Of a stretch of DNA of 37,787 bases, positions 25,642 through 34,487 are shown piece by piece. The DNA is from Lachnospiraceae bacterium (lineage in GTDB: Bacteria; Bacillota; Clostridia; Lachnospirales; Lachnospiraceae). The DNA is taken from contig SVFE01000022.1 in the NCBI GenBank assembly GCA_015057055.1, positions 1-37,787 on the forward strand. The letters run 5' to 3'. The notes beneath the pieces were generated by a model that made no database searches, was not told where the DNA came from, and saw only the letters and a program-made list of their open reading frames with translations. The first letter of the stretch is position 1. Each line of letters begins with the position of its first letter. Position numbers and translations under genes: made by a program.

Positions 25642-26427
25642 GTGAAAATCATCGTTTGTATTAAACAGGTTCCGGATACCAAGGGCGGTGTTAAATTTAA
25701 CCCCGATGGAACTCTTGACAGAGGCGCAATGCTCGCTATCATGAATCCGGATGATAAAGCAGGATTAGAAGCTGCTCTTCGTATTAAAGATGCAACAGGT
25801 GCAGAAGTAACTGTATTGACTATGGGTCTTCCCAAAGCAGCAGATGTACTTCGTGAAGCAATCGCTATGGGTGCAGACAAAGGTATTCTTGTAACAGACA
25901 GAGTACTTGGTGGTGCTGATACATGGGCAACCTCTACAACCATTGCAGGTGCAATCAGAAACTTAGAATATGATTTAATTATCACAGGTCGTCAGGCTAT
26001 CGACGGTGATACCGCTCAGGTAGGACCTCAGATTGCAGAACACCTTGGACTTCCCGTAATTTCCTACGCACAGGATATCAAAGTGGAAGGTGACAAAGTT
26101 GTTGTTCAGCGTCAGTATGATGACAGATATCATGTATTGGAAGCTCAGATGCCTTGTCTTGTGACAGCACTTTCTGAATTAAATGAGCCTCGTTACATGA
26201 CTCCCGGCGGAATCTTCGATGCTTGTAAAGCAGAGATTACTACCTGGGGAAGAGCTGACCTTAAGGATGTTGATGATGCTAACCTCGGTCTTGCAGGTTC
26301 TCCTACCAAGATTGCAAAAGCATCTGACAAAGTTCGTAAGGGTGCAGGAGAAAAGGTTACTCCCGATTCTCCCGATGAGGCAGTAGATTACATCGTAAGT
26401 AAATTAAAAGAGAAACATGTTATCTAA
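25642..26427 (+). CDS. etfB: Electron transfer flavoprotein beta subunit
   Basis: Partner of EtfA and Bcd; the beta subunit binds NADH-linked flavin in the bifurcating complex. The 261 residues begin MKIIVCIKQVPDTKGGVKFNP and contain VLTMGLPKAADVLREAIAMGADKGILVTD and LIITGRQAIDGDTAQVGPQIAEHL, all typical of EtfB. It uses a GTG start at 25642 with AGGAGG 9-10 bases before it. It is 13 bp after bcd and 26 bp before etfA. Confidence 0.95.
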   Translation: MKIIVCIKQVPDTKGGVKFNPDGTLDRGAMLAIMNPDDKAGLEAALRIKDATGAEVTVLTMGLPKAADVLREAIAMGADKGILVTDRVLGGADTWATSTTIAGAIRNLEYDLIITGRQAIDGDTAQVGPQIAEHLGLPVISYAQDIKVEGDKVVVQRQYDDRYHVLEAQMPCLVTALSELNEPRYMTPGGIFDACKAEITTWGRADLKDVDDANLGLAGSPTKIAKASDKVRKGAGEKVTPDSPDEAVDYIVSKLKEKHVI

Positions 26428-26453
26428 AATAAATAGGAAAAGTGGTGAATAAG

Positions 26454-27503
26454 ATGAATTTAGAAGAATATAAGGGCGTGTATGTCTTTGCACAGCAGGT
26501 AGATAATGAAATTAGCGGCATTGCATTCGAATTGCTCGGAAAAGCAAAAGAATTGGCTGCTCCTTTGAACACAGATGTTACAGCAGTATTGATCGGTTCC
26601 GGCGTAATGGGTCTTGCTGACCAGCTCGCTGAATACGGCGCTGACAAGGTTATCGTAGTTGATGATCCTGAATTGAAAGAGTACAGAACAGAGCCTTACG
26701 CTCATGCACTCGCATCTGTAATTAACGAATACAAACCGGACATCATGTTGGTTGGTGCAACAGCAATCGGTAGAGATTTAGGTCCTACTGTTTCTGCAAG
26801 AGTTGCTACCGGTCTTACAGCAGACTGTACCGTACTTGAAATCGGTGATTTCCCCTTGGTGGCAATCCCCGGTAAAGAAGATGAGCAGAAGCACAATCAG
26901 CTTCTTATGACTCGTCCCGCATTTGGTGGTAACACAATCGCTACCATCGCTTGCCCCAACACAAGACCTCAGATGGCTACCGTTCGTCCCGGTGTTATGC
27001 AGAAGATTGAGCCGATTGCAGGTGCAAAAGCAAATGTAATCGAATTCAATCCCGGATTTACACCTAACAACAAATACGTAACCATCAAAGAAGTTGTTAA
27101 GGCAGTTTCTGATACCGTAGATATCATGGATGCTAAGATTTTGGTATCCGGTGGTCGTGGTGTTGGTTCCCCTGAAAACTTCAAATTGCTTGAAGATTTG
27201 GCAGAAGCACTGGGCGGAACCGTTAGCTGCTCTCGTGCAGTTGTTGATTCCGGTTGGAAGCCTCGTGAATTGCAGGTAGGACAGACCGGTAAGACCGTTC
27301 GTCCCAATGTATATTTCGCAATCGGTATTTCCGGTGCTATTCAGCACGTAGCAGGTATGGAAGAATCTGACATCATCGTTGCAATCAACAAAGATGAAGA
27401 TGCTCCTATCTTTGATGTAGCTGATTACGGTATCGTAGGAGATTTGAACAAAATCCTTCCTTCCCTTACCGCGCAGATCAAAGAAGCTATGGCTGCAAAA
27501 TAA
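26454..27503 (+). CDS. etfA: Electron transfer flavoprotein alpha subunit
   Basis: Completes the Etf heterodimer. Of 349 residues, the C-terminal FAD domain is clear: VSGGRGVGSPENFKLLEDLAEALGG, SRAVVDSGWKPRELQVGQTGKTVRP, YFAIGISGAIQHVAGM and VAINKDEDAPIFDVADYGIVGD. GTG codons occur at 26442 and 26445, but ATG at 26454 is preferred: GGTGA about 5-6 bases before it pairs with the anti-Shine-Dalgarno region and the protein then starts MNLEEYKGVYVFAQQ as in relatives. Last gene of the operon, followed by a strong terminator. Confidence 0.95.
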   Translation: MNLEEYKGVYVFAQQVDNEISGIAFELLGKAKELAAPLNTDVTAVLIGSGVMGLADQLAEYGADKVIVVDDPELKEYRTEPYAHALASVINEYKPDIMLVGATAIGRDLGPTVSARVATGLTADCTVLEIGDFPLVAIPGKEDEQKHNQLLMTRPAFGGNTIATIACPNTRPQMATVRPGVMQKIEPIAGAKANVIEFNPGFTPNNKYVTIKEVVKAVSDTVDIMDAKILVSGGRGVGSPENFKLLEDLAEALGGTVSCSRAVVDSGWKPRELQVGQTGKTVRPNVYFAIGISGAIQHVAGMEESDIIVAINKDEDAPIFDVADYGIVGDLNKILPSLTAQIKEAMAAK

Positions 27504-27530
27504 TGAAATAAAAATAGGTAATTTTTGGGA

Positions 27531-27560
27531 AGAAGCCATAAATTTTTATGGCTTCTTTCG
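27531..27560 (+). terminator. Terminator of the butyrate operon
   Basis: AGAAGCCATAAA (27531-27542) pairs with TTTATGGCTTCT (27545-27556), followed by TTCGTATT. The stem is perfect; the terminal A:T pairs would open to form the loop. Confidence 0.75.
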
Positions 27561-27617
27561 TATTATATACAGATGCATTTATTTCAATTGTATATCAGAA
27601 AAGGGGAGGAAATTTGG

Positions 27618-28244
27618 ATGCGTAAAAGTATTATTTATGGATTGCTTCTGATGCTGACGTTGTTACTTTGCTCTTGTAACACCAACACCGATTCTGCAGA
27701 CGTTTCTGCAGCAGAGCCACCAGCAGGTACTTTTGAAGAAGAGCCACCGGTAGATGTTTTGGAAGAAGAGCCGCCCACGGATGTTTCCGTGAATGACAGT
27801 GACAATTCCGATGTTATTTCTGACTATGGCAGGGAGCAGATGGAACTTTTTGAATTAGTACAGGGGAAATGGATTTGTGAAACCGAAGCCGCATATATCG
27901 ATATTTACTTAGCGGAAGATGCGGAATATGACTGGGATTATGAAATTAGAATGGGTTATAACCCGGATGTGCATGTATACGGATATGAGCTCTACGACTT
28001 CGTCACATTTGAAGCCGGTGTTCCGCACTCTGTTAATCCACCGGAAGATGGTATTTTGGCAAATGAAACGGCGGTATGTTTTAATTCCCGATATGGTGAA
28101 TTTTCGATACTCGGTTTGTTGGTTGTGGACAATGAACGTCAGTATATCAAATATCAACCGGATAACATCGAGGGCTGGTATACCTTTTACCCATATGAAA
28201 GCGAAATGGATATCAATGAGTATATTTATTCTCAGCCTCAATAA
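27618..28244 (+). CDS. Putative lipoprotein of unknown function
   Basis: A 208-residue exported protein. The start at 27618 follows AGGGGAGGA and gives MRKSIIYGLLLMLTLLLCSC, a lipoprotein signal with the lipid-bearing Cys at 20 (or 18). Next comes an acidic, proline-containing linker with a repeated EEPP element (EEPPVDVLEEEPPTDVS). The remaining 130 residues are rich in Asp, Glu and Tyr (QGKWICETEAAYIDIYLAEDAEYDWDYEIRMGY) and look like a small beta-rich extracellular domain; no family was recognised. It is a single gene between two terminators. It should sit on the outer face of the membrane. Confidence 0.75.
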   Translation: MRKSIIYGLLLMLTLLLCSCNTNTDSADVSAAEPPAGTFEEEPPVDVLEEEPPTDVSVNDSDNSDVISDYGREQMELFELVQGKWICETEAAYIDIYLAEDAEYDWDYEIRMGYNPDVHVYGYELYDFVTFEAGVPHSVNPPEDGILANETAVCFNSRYGEFSILGLLVVDNERQYIKYQPDNIEGWYTFYPYESEMDINEYIYSQPQ

Positions 28245-28271
28245 AGTTTATTGTGAAGGAAGAAAAAGTAG

Positions 28272-28301
28272 GCGCCTCAGTAATCTGAGGCGCTGTTTTT
28301 T
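28272..28301. terminator. Bidirectional terminator between lipoprotein and membrane protein genes
   Basis: GCGCCTCAG (28272-28280) and CTGAGGCGC (28285-28293) form a perfect 9-bp stem around TAAT, followed by TGTTTTTT. On the - strand the stem is followed by CTACTTTTTCTT, so it can serve both convergent genes. Confidence 0.9.
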
Positions 28302-28304
28302 GGT

Positions 28305-29690
28305 TCAAGGGAAATCGGTAAATTTGATGTTATGTTGCTGACACCAATTTTTCATATACATATAAAAGTCCGTGTAATTGTGATATTCCATAGGTTTGTT
28401 TTGGGGCTGGTGGGTTTTGTCTCCGACAACATAGGCGGGGGAATATAATCCGCACATGATATAGAGCATTCTATGGTTTAAATTCCCGTCACTTTGCAAG
28501 GATGTGGAATTGGGAATTGTTAATCGTATTTCTGTAATTACATCAGCTGAGATATAGCGCTCGTCTGCTTTTATTCCGTCTTGCTCTAAGTGAAGCGTTT
28601 GTAATCGTCGTTTGCTCATCTTTACTATAGAATAAATACAGAGAAAGGGTGTCAAGGTGGTAAGAGCGAGAAGATAATAGCCTAACCGAAAACCAAAATG
28701 ATAGACACCATAGAGCAGAAAACAGGTTAATATGATAAGAAAAATGTTTCCGATCACACTGGAAGGATACCAGGAAGTAGAAAATGTAAAATGCATGGCA
28801 GGAAAATCCGATTGCATGGCCTGTTGCTGAATTGATGTTTGCTGCATATGCTGTTCCGGCAGAGAACATTCTATTCCGGAATCGGGTGCAATACCGGTCC
28901 CCATGCTTGCAGGTTCCGAACCCGCTTGCTGTCCTGCCGGAAGGGTAGGATCCAGTTGGAAATTTGGCACAGCATTGCTTGGCGCAGAAAAATCCGAAAG
29001 AACACCCCGCTCCCGCAAGGAACGAATGTCATTTAACATCATGGTAAAAGAAGCATTTGCAACAAAACATCCTTCTTTGTGCTGCCGGTTTTGTTTTTTC
29101 TTGAAAACTAAGGTGGGGATATGGTCAGTGTCTACGAAAGGCAAAAAAGCCGGCGTGTAATCCCCCTGAATGAAATCCCTATAAGGAAAAAACTTGTGCA
29201 TATCGCCATACCGATAAAAGGAAATCCCGTTGGGAGTGACGCGGATGGTTTCTTCACCTTCATAAATCATAAAGGCGGTATGGAACAGAATAATAACGAT
29301 GTAGCATGCCAAAAGAAAAGGCATCTTGTAGCCGGCAATTCCCGGAATATTTCGTACCGGCAAGGTGAAGAACGAAATGAAAATAATCGGGAGAAGAAGT
29401 CTTGTGAAAAAAGAGGAGAGATAGTATATGGAGATGGTATTATAATCCCGGCAGGTCGAAGAATTGGTAATGTAGGGGATATGCTTTTGCGGCTCCTCAT
29501 CCAACCGGTCATAAATATATACGATGAGGGATATCAGGCATACCGGTATTGTGACAGCCAAAAGAATCACCAGTGAGACGGTTCTGGCCTGGGTCATTTT
29601 GTAGGAATCAAAATAGAGCGCCATGAAAGCCATCAGCAGCGAAATCAAGAAAAATCCCCAAGATAAAAATTTAGAAATAAATGATGTCAT
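28305..29690 (-). CDS. Multi-pass membrane protein of unknown function
   Basis: Not recognised as a named family. The 461 residues hold two similar halves. Each has paired hydrophobic segments (about 8-30 and 38-60, with more at 95-145; then about 325-370) followed by a soluble stretch of one style: IRVTPNGISFYRYGDMHKFFPYRDF in the first half and LHLEQDGIKADERYISADVITEIRL in the second. These resemble bacterial PH-like domains of YcxB type, but this is only an impression. Between them lies a Gln/Pro/Ser-rich linker (about 250-310, with HMQQTSIQQQAMQS). ATG at 29690 is chosen over TTG at 29741 because AAAGGAAACGGG lies before it and membrane segment one then begins at once. Single gene, convergent with the lipoprotein. 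Confidence 0.7.
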   Translation of the reverse strand: MTSFISKFLSWGFFLISLLMAFMALYFDSYKMTQARTVSLVILLAVTIPVCLISLIVYIYDRLDEEPQKHIPYITNSSTCRDYNTISIYYLSSFFTRLLLPIIFISFFTLPVRNIPGIAGYKMPFLLACYIVIILFHTAFMIYEGEETIRVTPNGISFYRYGDMHKFFPYRDFIQGDYTPAFLPFVDTDHIPTLVFKKKQNRQHKEGCFVANASFTMMLNDIRSLRERGVLSDFSAPSNAVPNFQLDPTLPAGQQAGSEPASMGTGIAPDSGIECSLPEQHMQQTSIQQQAMQSDFPAMHFTFSTSWYPSSVIGNIFLIILTCFLLYGVYHFGFRLGYYLLALTTLTPFLCIYSIVKMSKRRLQTLHLEQDGIKADERYISADVITEIRLTIPNSTSLQSDGNLNHRMLYIMCGLYSPAYVVGDKTHQPQNKPMEYHNYTDFYMYMKNWCQQHNIKFTDFP

Positions 29691-29889
29691 AGAATTCCCG
29701 TTTCCTTTGTAAAAAATATCTGTCCTCGCAAAGGGAGGCAACTTTATTTTGACACACGATGAGATGACGTGTCAATGTTTCGAATAAGATAAAACTGCTT
29801 TTTGTCTGAATGTGAAATTAAGGTATAAAAACGGTTGAAATTTTAAGAAAAAGAAAGTGATATTATAGAAATGAAGATTTCCGCATTTA

Positions 29890-29898
29890 TGGTATAAT
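29890..29898 (+). promoter_or_regulatory. Extended -10 element before the SbcD-like gene
   Basis: TGGTATAAT at 29890-29898 is a full extended -10. The region at -35 (about 29870) is poor. The rest of 29691-29934 is AT-rich; it also holds TTGACAC/GTGTCAA inverted 7-mers (29749-29775), one of which gives a TTGACA on the - strand that could serve the membrane protein gene. Confidence 0.45.
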
Positions 29899-29934
29899 AA
29901 AAATATAGCAAAAAAAAACGAAACGGAGCAAACA

Positions 29935-31062
29935 ATGTTGAAAATATTCTTAACCGGAGATAATCATATCGGATTAAAATACGCGAGCCACAGTGCGGGG
30001 GATGTTTTGTGTAAAAAAAGAATAGATGCCTTTGAGGGAATGGTGCAAAAGGCCAATGACGAGGAATGCGACCTTTTTGTGGTGGCAGGAGATTTGTTTG
30101 AAAATACCGGCGGCGTGGCTAAGAGGGATATCAAGACGCTTGTGGAGATGCTTTCCCGTTTCCGGGGAACGGTAGCGGTGCTTCCGGGCAATCATGATTA
30201 TTACGACCCGGATGTAAATGTGTGGGCTACTTTTGCGGACGCCATGGCACCCTATGATAATATTTTGCTTTTGACGAAGTACATGCCCTACACGCTTTCT
30301 GTGGGAGAGGATAAGGTGATTCTTTATCCGGCCCATTGTACCACTTTGCATTCAGAGCCCGGGAAAAACAATCTGGGATGGATGAAGGAAATTGAGATAA
30401 ACGAAGATGCATATCACATCGGGATTGCCCACGGTGCGGTAGAAGGCGAGACCATAGACAAAGAGGGAGCCTATTTTCTTATGAGCCGGGAGGAGTTGGA
30501 GGCTATTCCCATGGACGTGTGGCTTCTTGGGCATACCCATGTGCCCTTTCCGCGTAGTTTCCGGGAGAATACATGGACTGCGGGAGAGCGGATATTTAAT
30601 GCCGGCACCCATGTGCAGACGGATGTGTCCTGCAATACGGAGGGCGTGTGTTTTATCATTGAAATTAACGAGCAAAAAGAAGTAAAGGCTGAGAACTATG
30701 TATCCGGTAATGTTCGATTTTATCGCAAGACCATCCCGCTTTCTGAGGGTGAGATGGAACGGAAATTGCAGGAGGAGCTGAAAAACATCGGAGATGAATC
30801 CGTGGTGGATTTGATTTTGACCGGGGCGGTGTCGGAGGAGGAATATAATAGCCGTCATGCCATGCTGGAAAAAATGCTAGGCCGTTTTATTGAAGGAACC
30901 TACCGGGACGGTGCACTTACCAGACGGATTACAAAGGAACTGATTGCTGAGGAGTTTTCGGAGACTTCCTTTTTGGCAGGACTGCTTACGAAACTTTTGA
31001 GTGAGCCGAAGGAGGCGCAGCTGGCCTATGATTTGATTCAGACTTTGAAGGGAGGAAAGTAG
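29935..31062 (+). CDS. SbcD/Mre11-like metallophosphoesterase (DNA nuclease subunit)
   Basis: Probable nuclease half of an SbcCD-type DNA end-processing complex in the cytosol. The 375 residues carry the calcineurin-like metal motifs in order: GDNHIG (7-12), GDLFE (about 52-56), GNHDYY (about 85-90), AHGAVEG (about 165) and LGHTHVPF (about 198-205). The C-terminal 120 residues are helical and may hold the ATPase-capping region. It is followed one base later by the SMC-like ATPase gene, and such pairs act together. Bacillus YhaO/YhaN is the other close model. Start after ACGGAGC. Confidence 0.85.
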   Translation: MLKIFLTGDNHIGLKYASHSAGDVLCKKRIDAFEGMVQKANDEECDLFVVAGDLFENTGGVAKRDIKTLVEMLSRFRGTVAVLPGNHDYYDPDVNVWATFADAMAPYDNILLLTKYMPYTLSVGEDKVILYPAHCTTLHSEPGKNNLGWMKEIEINEDAYHIGIAHGAVEGETIDKEGAYFLMSREELEAIPMDVWLLGHTHVPFPRSFRENTWTAGERIFNAGTHVQTDVSCNTEGVCFIIEINEQKEVKAENYVSGNVRFYRKTIPLSEGEMERKLQEELKNIGDESVVDLILTGAVSEEEYNSRHAMLEKMLGRFIEGTYRDGALTRRITKELIAEEFSETSFLAGLLTKLLSEPKEAQLAYDLIQTLKGGK

Positions 31063-31063
31063 A

Positions 31064-33442
31064 ATGCAGATAAAAAAAGTATCCTGCGAACAATTTGCAG
31101 GGCTTCTGGATTTTGAAGCAGAATTCAAAGACGGAATCAATGTGTTACAGGGAAAGAACGAGAGCGGTAAGAGCACCGTGGTAAATCTATTGTCCAGGAC
31201 GTTGTTTCAGGATTCCAAAATTGACCGTAGAAGTAACAAAGAATTTATGGACAATTTCTTCCCGGTGGCACGGAAAAACGGTGGCAAGGCCGGGGACTTC
31301 ATAGACGGAAAAGTTGTGTTTGAAACAAAAAACGGAACATTTGCGCTGGAAAAAGAGTGGGGAAAGGAACCGGTTTGTAAGCTTCGGACGCCGGACGGAA
31401 TTGTAAAGGATGCTGCCGCTATTGCGGAAATTCTAAGGCAGGAACTGCTCTATGGGGAAGGTGTTTATGCAGACCTTTTATTGACCACCCAGAGAAATTC
31501 CGATGCTTCTCTTCGAATGCTTATGGATGCTACAAAGCCGTCCGCATCCAAAAAAGAACTTGCTGAGGCGGTGACCGCGGCATTTGCAGAAGGTGACGGA
31601 ATCGGAACGGAGGCCATTGAGCAGGGGATACTGGAAAAAATAGAAGAACTTGCCGGAAGGCATTGGGATGAAGAGCGGGATATGCCGGCAAAGAAGTCCG
31701 GCGGCGGCCGTTGGGACAAGCAAAAAGGAACTGTTTTGGAGGCGTATTATGCCTGGGAAGATGCGTCGGCGCAACTGGAAGAACAGGAACGATTGGAAAC
31801 AGCAGTAGACCGAAGTACGGTAAAATATTCCCAAAAAGAGGAGGAGGCCCGGGCGGCGGAAACAGCGTATAGGCAGTTTCGGGAAGTGGAAAGTTTGTTA
31901 ACTAAGCGGGGGGATTTGGAAAACCGCCGAAAGCATTTGCAGTCCGATGTGTCCGACCGGGAAGAGGACGGGAAGAAGTGGCCGGAGCTGATTTTGAAAT
32001 TAAATGAAGCCCGGAAATTACAGCAGGAAGAGGTGGATTGTAAGGCGCTGGAGGTTTTCTCCGTTGCAAAAAAATTAAAGGACGAAGAGACGAAACAAAA
32101 AAGTGAATTGGAACGAATGGTTTGTCCGGCAGAACAGGAAATTAAGGACGCAAAAACCGCCCGGAAAGAAATTACGAAGCTGGAAAACCGATTGTGCGGA
32201 ATGAATTTGCAGGCGGCTGTGAAGTTATACGACGGACACTGCATGGAGATGACAATTCTCCGTACCGGTGAAAAGGTAGATTTTACGGATGGCGCGGCAA
32301 TTACGGAAGCAGTGAAACTGTGTATCCCCGGCGTGATGGAGATGGAACTTTCACCGGCGGATGTGGATGCTGCCCTGGTGCAGCGTGAGATAGAAAAGTA
32401 CAGAGCGGAACTTTCGGGAATTTTGGGAAAATACAAGGCGGAGGGACCGGAGGAGTTAGAGTCTCTTGCCGCCGCGTATAAAGATAAGCAGCGGGAGTGC
32501 CGTGCGGCAGAAGAGAAACTTTCCAATTTGCCGGGAGGCGTATCCTACGAGGAGGCCGAGGCAGCAGCGGTTGCAGTTATTGGCACGCCGAGAGAAAAAA
32601 CTGCGCTAGATGAGAAAATCCGGGAACTGTGCAACGGAAAAAATATTGCGGCCTTTGTAACGGAATGCGAAACAAAAATTGCAGATTTGAAAGAACGCTA
32701 CGAAAGTGAGGAACTGCTTCAGACCAGGACGAGGGAACTTTTGGAAGAAATTTCCAAAGTGGAAAAGGAACTTGCGGCTGCGGGTGAGATTCCGGAGAAA
32801 TATCGGGAGATTTCCGATGCGGGGGCATATCTTCAGGAACTGGAGCTAAGGCATAAAGAAGCGCAACAAGCCAGGGAGGATGCGGTAAAAGAAAAGGCAT
32901 CGGCAGTAAGTCTGTTGGAAAACTTTACACAAAAGAAGGAAAACGACCCTTACGAAGAGGTGGAGAAAACCCACCGTGAATTTATACAACAAAAGCAGTT
33001 ATTAAGTCATTGGCGCCATATTTTGGAGGTGTTTTATGAGGAAAAGACTGCGCTAAAGGACAACCCGCTGGAAGATTTGGCGGAGAAATTTGCCCGGTAT
33101 GTAAATGTGATTTCCGGAGGATGTGTTGCCTCGGAATTTCCGGAGGACGGAAAATTTGACATGCAGATTTTTTGCAGAGAGCGCAGAATGGATTACGGAA
33201 AACTGTCGGAAGGAACCAAGGAAACGGTATCTTTGGCGTTTCGCCTGGCGGTGCTGGAGTATCTGTTCCCGGAAGGGGGCGGTGTTGCGGTATTGGATGA
33301 CCCATTTGCCAATATGGATGGGGAACGCACGGCGCAGTCAGTTGCTCTTTTGAAAGAGTTTGGCGCCCGGCATCAGGTGATTGTACTTACCTGCAAGGAA
33401 GAGTATCCAAAGCTTCTTGGCGGAAACATCGTCCGGCTTTAG
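31064..33442 (+). CDS. SbcC/Rad50-like SMC-type ATPase without a zinc hook
   Basis: ATPase partner of the preceding nuclease. Of 792 residues, the N-terminal head has Walker A GKNESGKST (30-38), and the C-terminal head has the ABC signature LSEGTKE (714-720) and Walker B VAVLDDP (741-747). The middle is two coiled-coil stretches (about 230-378 and 432-620). Between them SbcC/Rad50 have a CxxC zinc hook; here the apex (about 383-430) is a small non-helical segment (AVKLYDGHCMEMTILRTGEK, IPGVMEMELSP) and no CxxC is found. It is also shorter than E. coli SbcC (1048). This arrangement is closer to YhaN-like proteins. It begins one base after the nuclease gene, so the two are co-translated. Confidence 0.85.
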   Translation: MQIKKVSCEQFAGLLDFEAEFKDGINVLQGKNESGKSTVVNLLSRTLFQDSKIDRRSNKEFMDNFFPVARKNGGKAGDFIDGKVVFETKNGTFALEKEWGKEPVCKLRTPDGIVKDAAAIAEILRQELLYGEGVYADLLLTTQRNSDASLRMLMDATKPSASKKELAEAVTAAFAEGDGIGTEAIEQGILEKIEELAGRHWDEERDMPAKKSGGGRWDKQKGTVLEAYYAWEDASAQLEEQERLETAVDRSTVKYSQKEEEARAAETAYRQFREVESLLTKRGDLENRRKHLQSDVSDREEDGKKWPELILKLNEARKLQQEEVDCKALEVFSVAKKLKDEETKQKSELERMVCPAEQEIKDAKTARKEITKLENRLCGMNLQAAVKLYDGHCMEMTILRTGEKVDFTDGAAITEAVKLCIPGVMEMELSPADVDAALVQREIEKYRAELSGILGKYKAEGPEELESLAAAYKDKQRECRAAEEKLSNLPGGVSYEEAEAAAVAVIGTPREKTALDEKIRELCNGKNIAAFVTECETKIADLKERYESEELLQTRTRELLEEISKVEKELAAAGEIPEKYREISDAGAYLQELELRHKEAQQAREDAVKEKASAVSLLENFTQKKENDPYEEVEKTHREFIQQKQLLSHWRHILEVFYEEKTALKDNPLEDLAEKFARYVNVISGGCVASEFPEDGKFDMQIFCRERRMDYGKLSEGTKETVSLAFRLAVLEYLFPEGGGVAVLDDPFANMDGERTAQSVALLKEFGARHQVIVLTCKEEYPKLLGGNIVRL

Positions 33443-33447
33443 CATCC

Positions 33448-33476
33448 TTGCATTTTACGAAGGTTTGTGCTATGAT
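33448..33476 (+). promoter_or_regulatory. Promoter of ptb-buk
   Basis: TTGCAT (33448-33453) and TATGAT (33471-33476) are 17 bp apart, starting 6 bases after the end of the SbcC-like gene. The leader of about 65 bases contains a small GCCC/GGGC hairpin (33505-33517). Confidence 0.65.
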
Positions 33477-33545
33477 TTCTGTCGTGGATGTATTACGCAA
33501 AATAGCCCGAACAGGGCAACAAAAATAAATGTGAGGTGTAGACAA

Positions 33546-34460
33546 ATGAGTAAGAGTTTTGATGATTTGCTCTCCAAAGTATCCGGATGTAGCAAGAAAA
33601 AAGTTTCTGTTGCGGTGGCACAGGACGGACCGGTTTTGGAAGCGGTGGAAGAAGCAAGAGTAAGAGGAATTGCAGATGCAGTTTTGGTAGGGGATGTATC
33701 TTTGATGCAGCCTATTGCAGATGAACTCGGAATTGATTTGGGCAACTATGAAGTGATTGATGAAAAGGATATGGTTACTGCTGCAAGAAAGGCAGTAGAA
33801 CTTGTACACAACGGCGAAGCGGATATGTATATGAAAGGATTGATTGATACCAAATCCTTCCTTAAGAGCGTATTGGACAAAGAAGTCGGCCTTCGTACCG
33901 ACAAAACCCTTTCTCACGTATGCGTATTTGACGTAATGAATCATGAAGGACTTTTGTTCCTTACGGATGTAGCATTTCTTCCTTACCCTACGTTGGAAGA
34001 GAAGGTCAGCATCATTGAAAATACAGTAGAAATTGCACATGCCTGCGGAATCGAAAATCCCAAGGTAGCACCCATTGCGGCAGTAGAAGTTGTAAATCCG
34101 AAAATGCCGGTTACCGTGGAAGCGGCAGAACTTACCAAAATGTGTGAAGAAGGAAAGATTACCGGTTGTATCGTAGACGGACCGTTGTCTTTGGACCTTG
34201 CAATTGACCGCGAGGCTGCAAAGCATAAGGGCGCAGAAGGTCGTAAGATTGTCGGCGATGCAGATATTTTACTTTTCCCGGACATTCATGCAGGAAACAT
34301 TACATATAAAGCATTGACTCATCTTAGTGATTGTAAGAACGGTAACATTCTTACCGGAACCAAAGCACCGGTTATCTTAACTTCCCGTTCGGACTCTAAG
34401 GAAGTAAAGGTAAATTCTCTTGCACTTGGTGCTGTTGTTGCAGAGGCTTTGAAGAAATAA
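33546..34460 (+). CDS. ptb: Phosphate butyryltransferase
   Basis: Converts butyryl-CoA and phosphate to butyryl phosphate and CoA. The 304-residue protein belongs to the phosphate acetyl/butyryltransferase family: VAVAQDGPVLEAVEEARVRG, NGEADMYMKGLIDTKSFLK, LLFLTDVAFLPYPTLEEKV, IVDGPLSLDLAID and the C-terminal TSRSDSKEVKVNSLALG. Length and pairing with butyrate kinase favour Ptb over Pta. The frame is open 55 codons upstream into the SbcC-like gene, but ATG at 33546 follows GTGAGGTG and a promoter, and gives the usual start. Codon choice resembles the thl operon (CTT, CGT) more than the adjacent SbcC-like gene. Confidence 0.95.
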   Translation: MSKSFDDLLSKVSGCSKKKVSVAVAQDGPVLEAVEEARVRGIADAVLVGDVSLMQPIADELGIDLGNYEVIDEKDMVTAARKAVELVHNGEADMYMKGLIDTKSFLKSVLDKEVGLRTDKTLSHVCVFDVMNHEGLLFLTDVAFLPYPTLEEKVSIIENTVEIAHACGIENPKVAPIAAVEVVNPKMPVTVEAAELTKMCEEGKITGCIVDGPLSLDLAIDREAAKHKGAEGRKIVGDADILLFPDIHAGNITYKALTHLSDCKNGNILTGTKAPVILTSRSDSKEVKVNSLALGAVVAEALKK

Positions 34461-34487
34461 TTTCACGGAAAGGAAATGGTGAATAAA

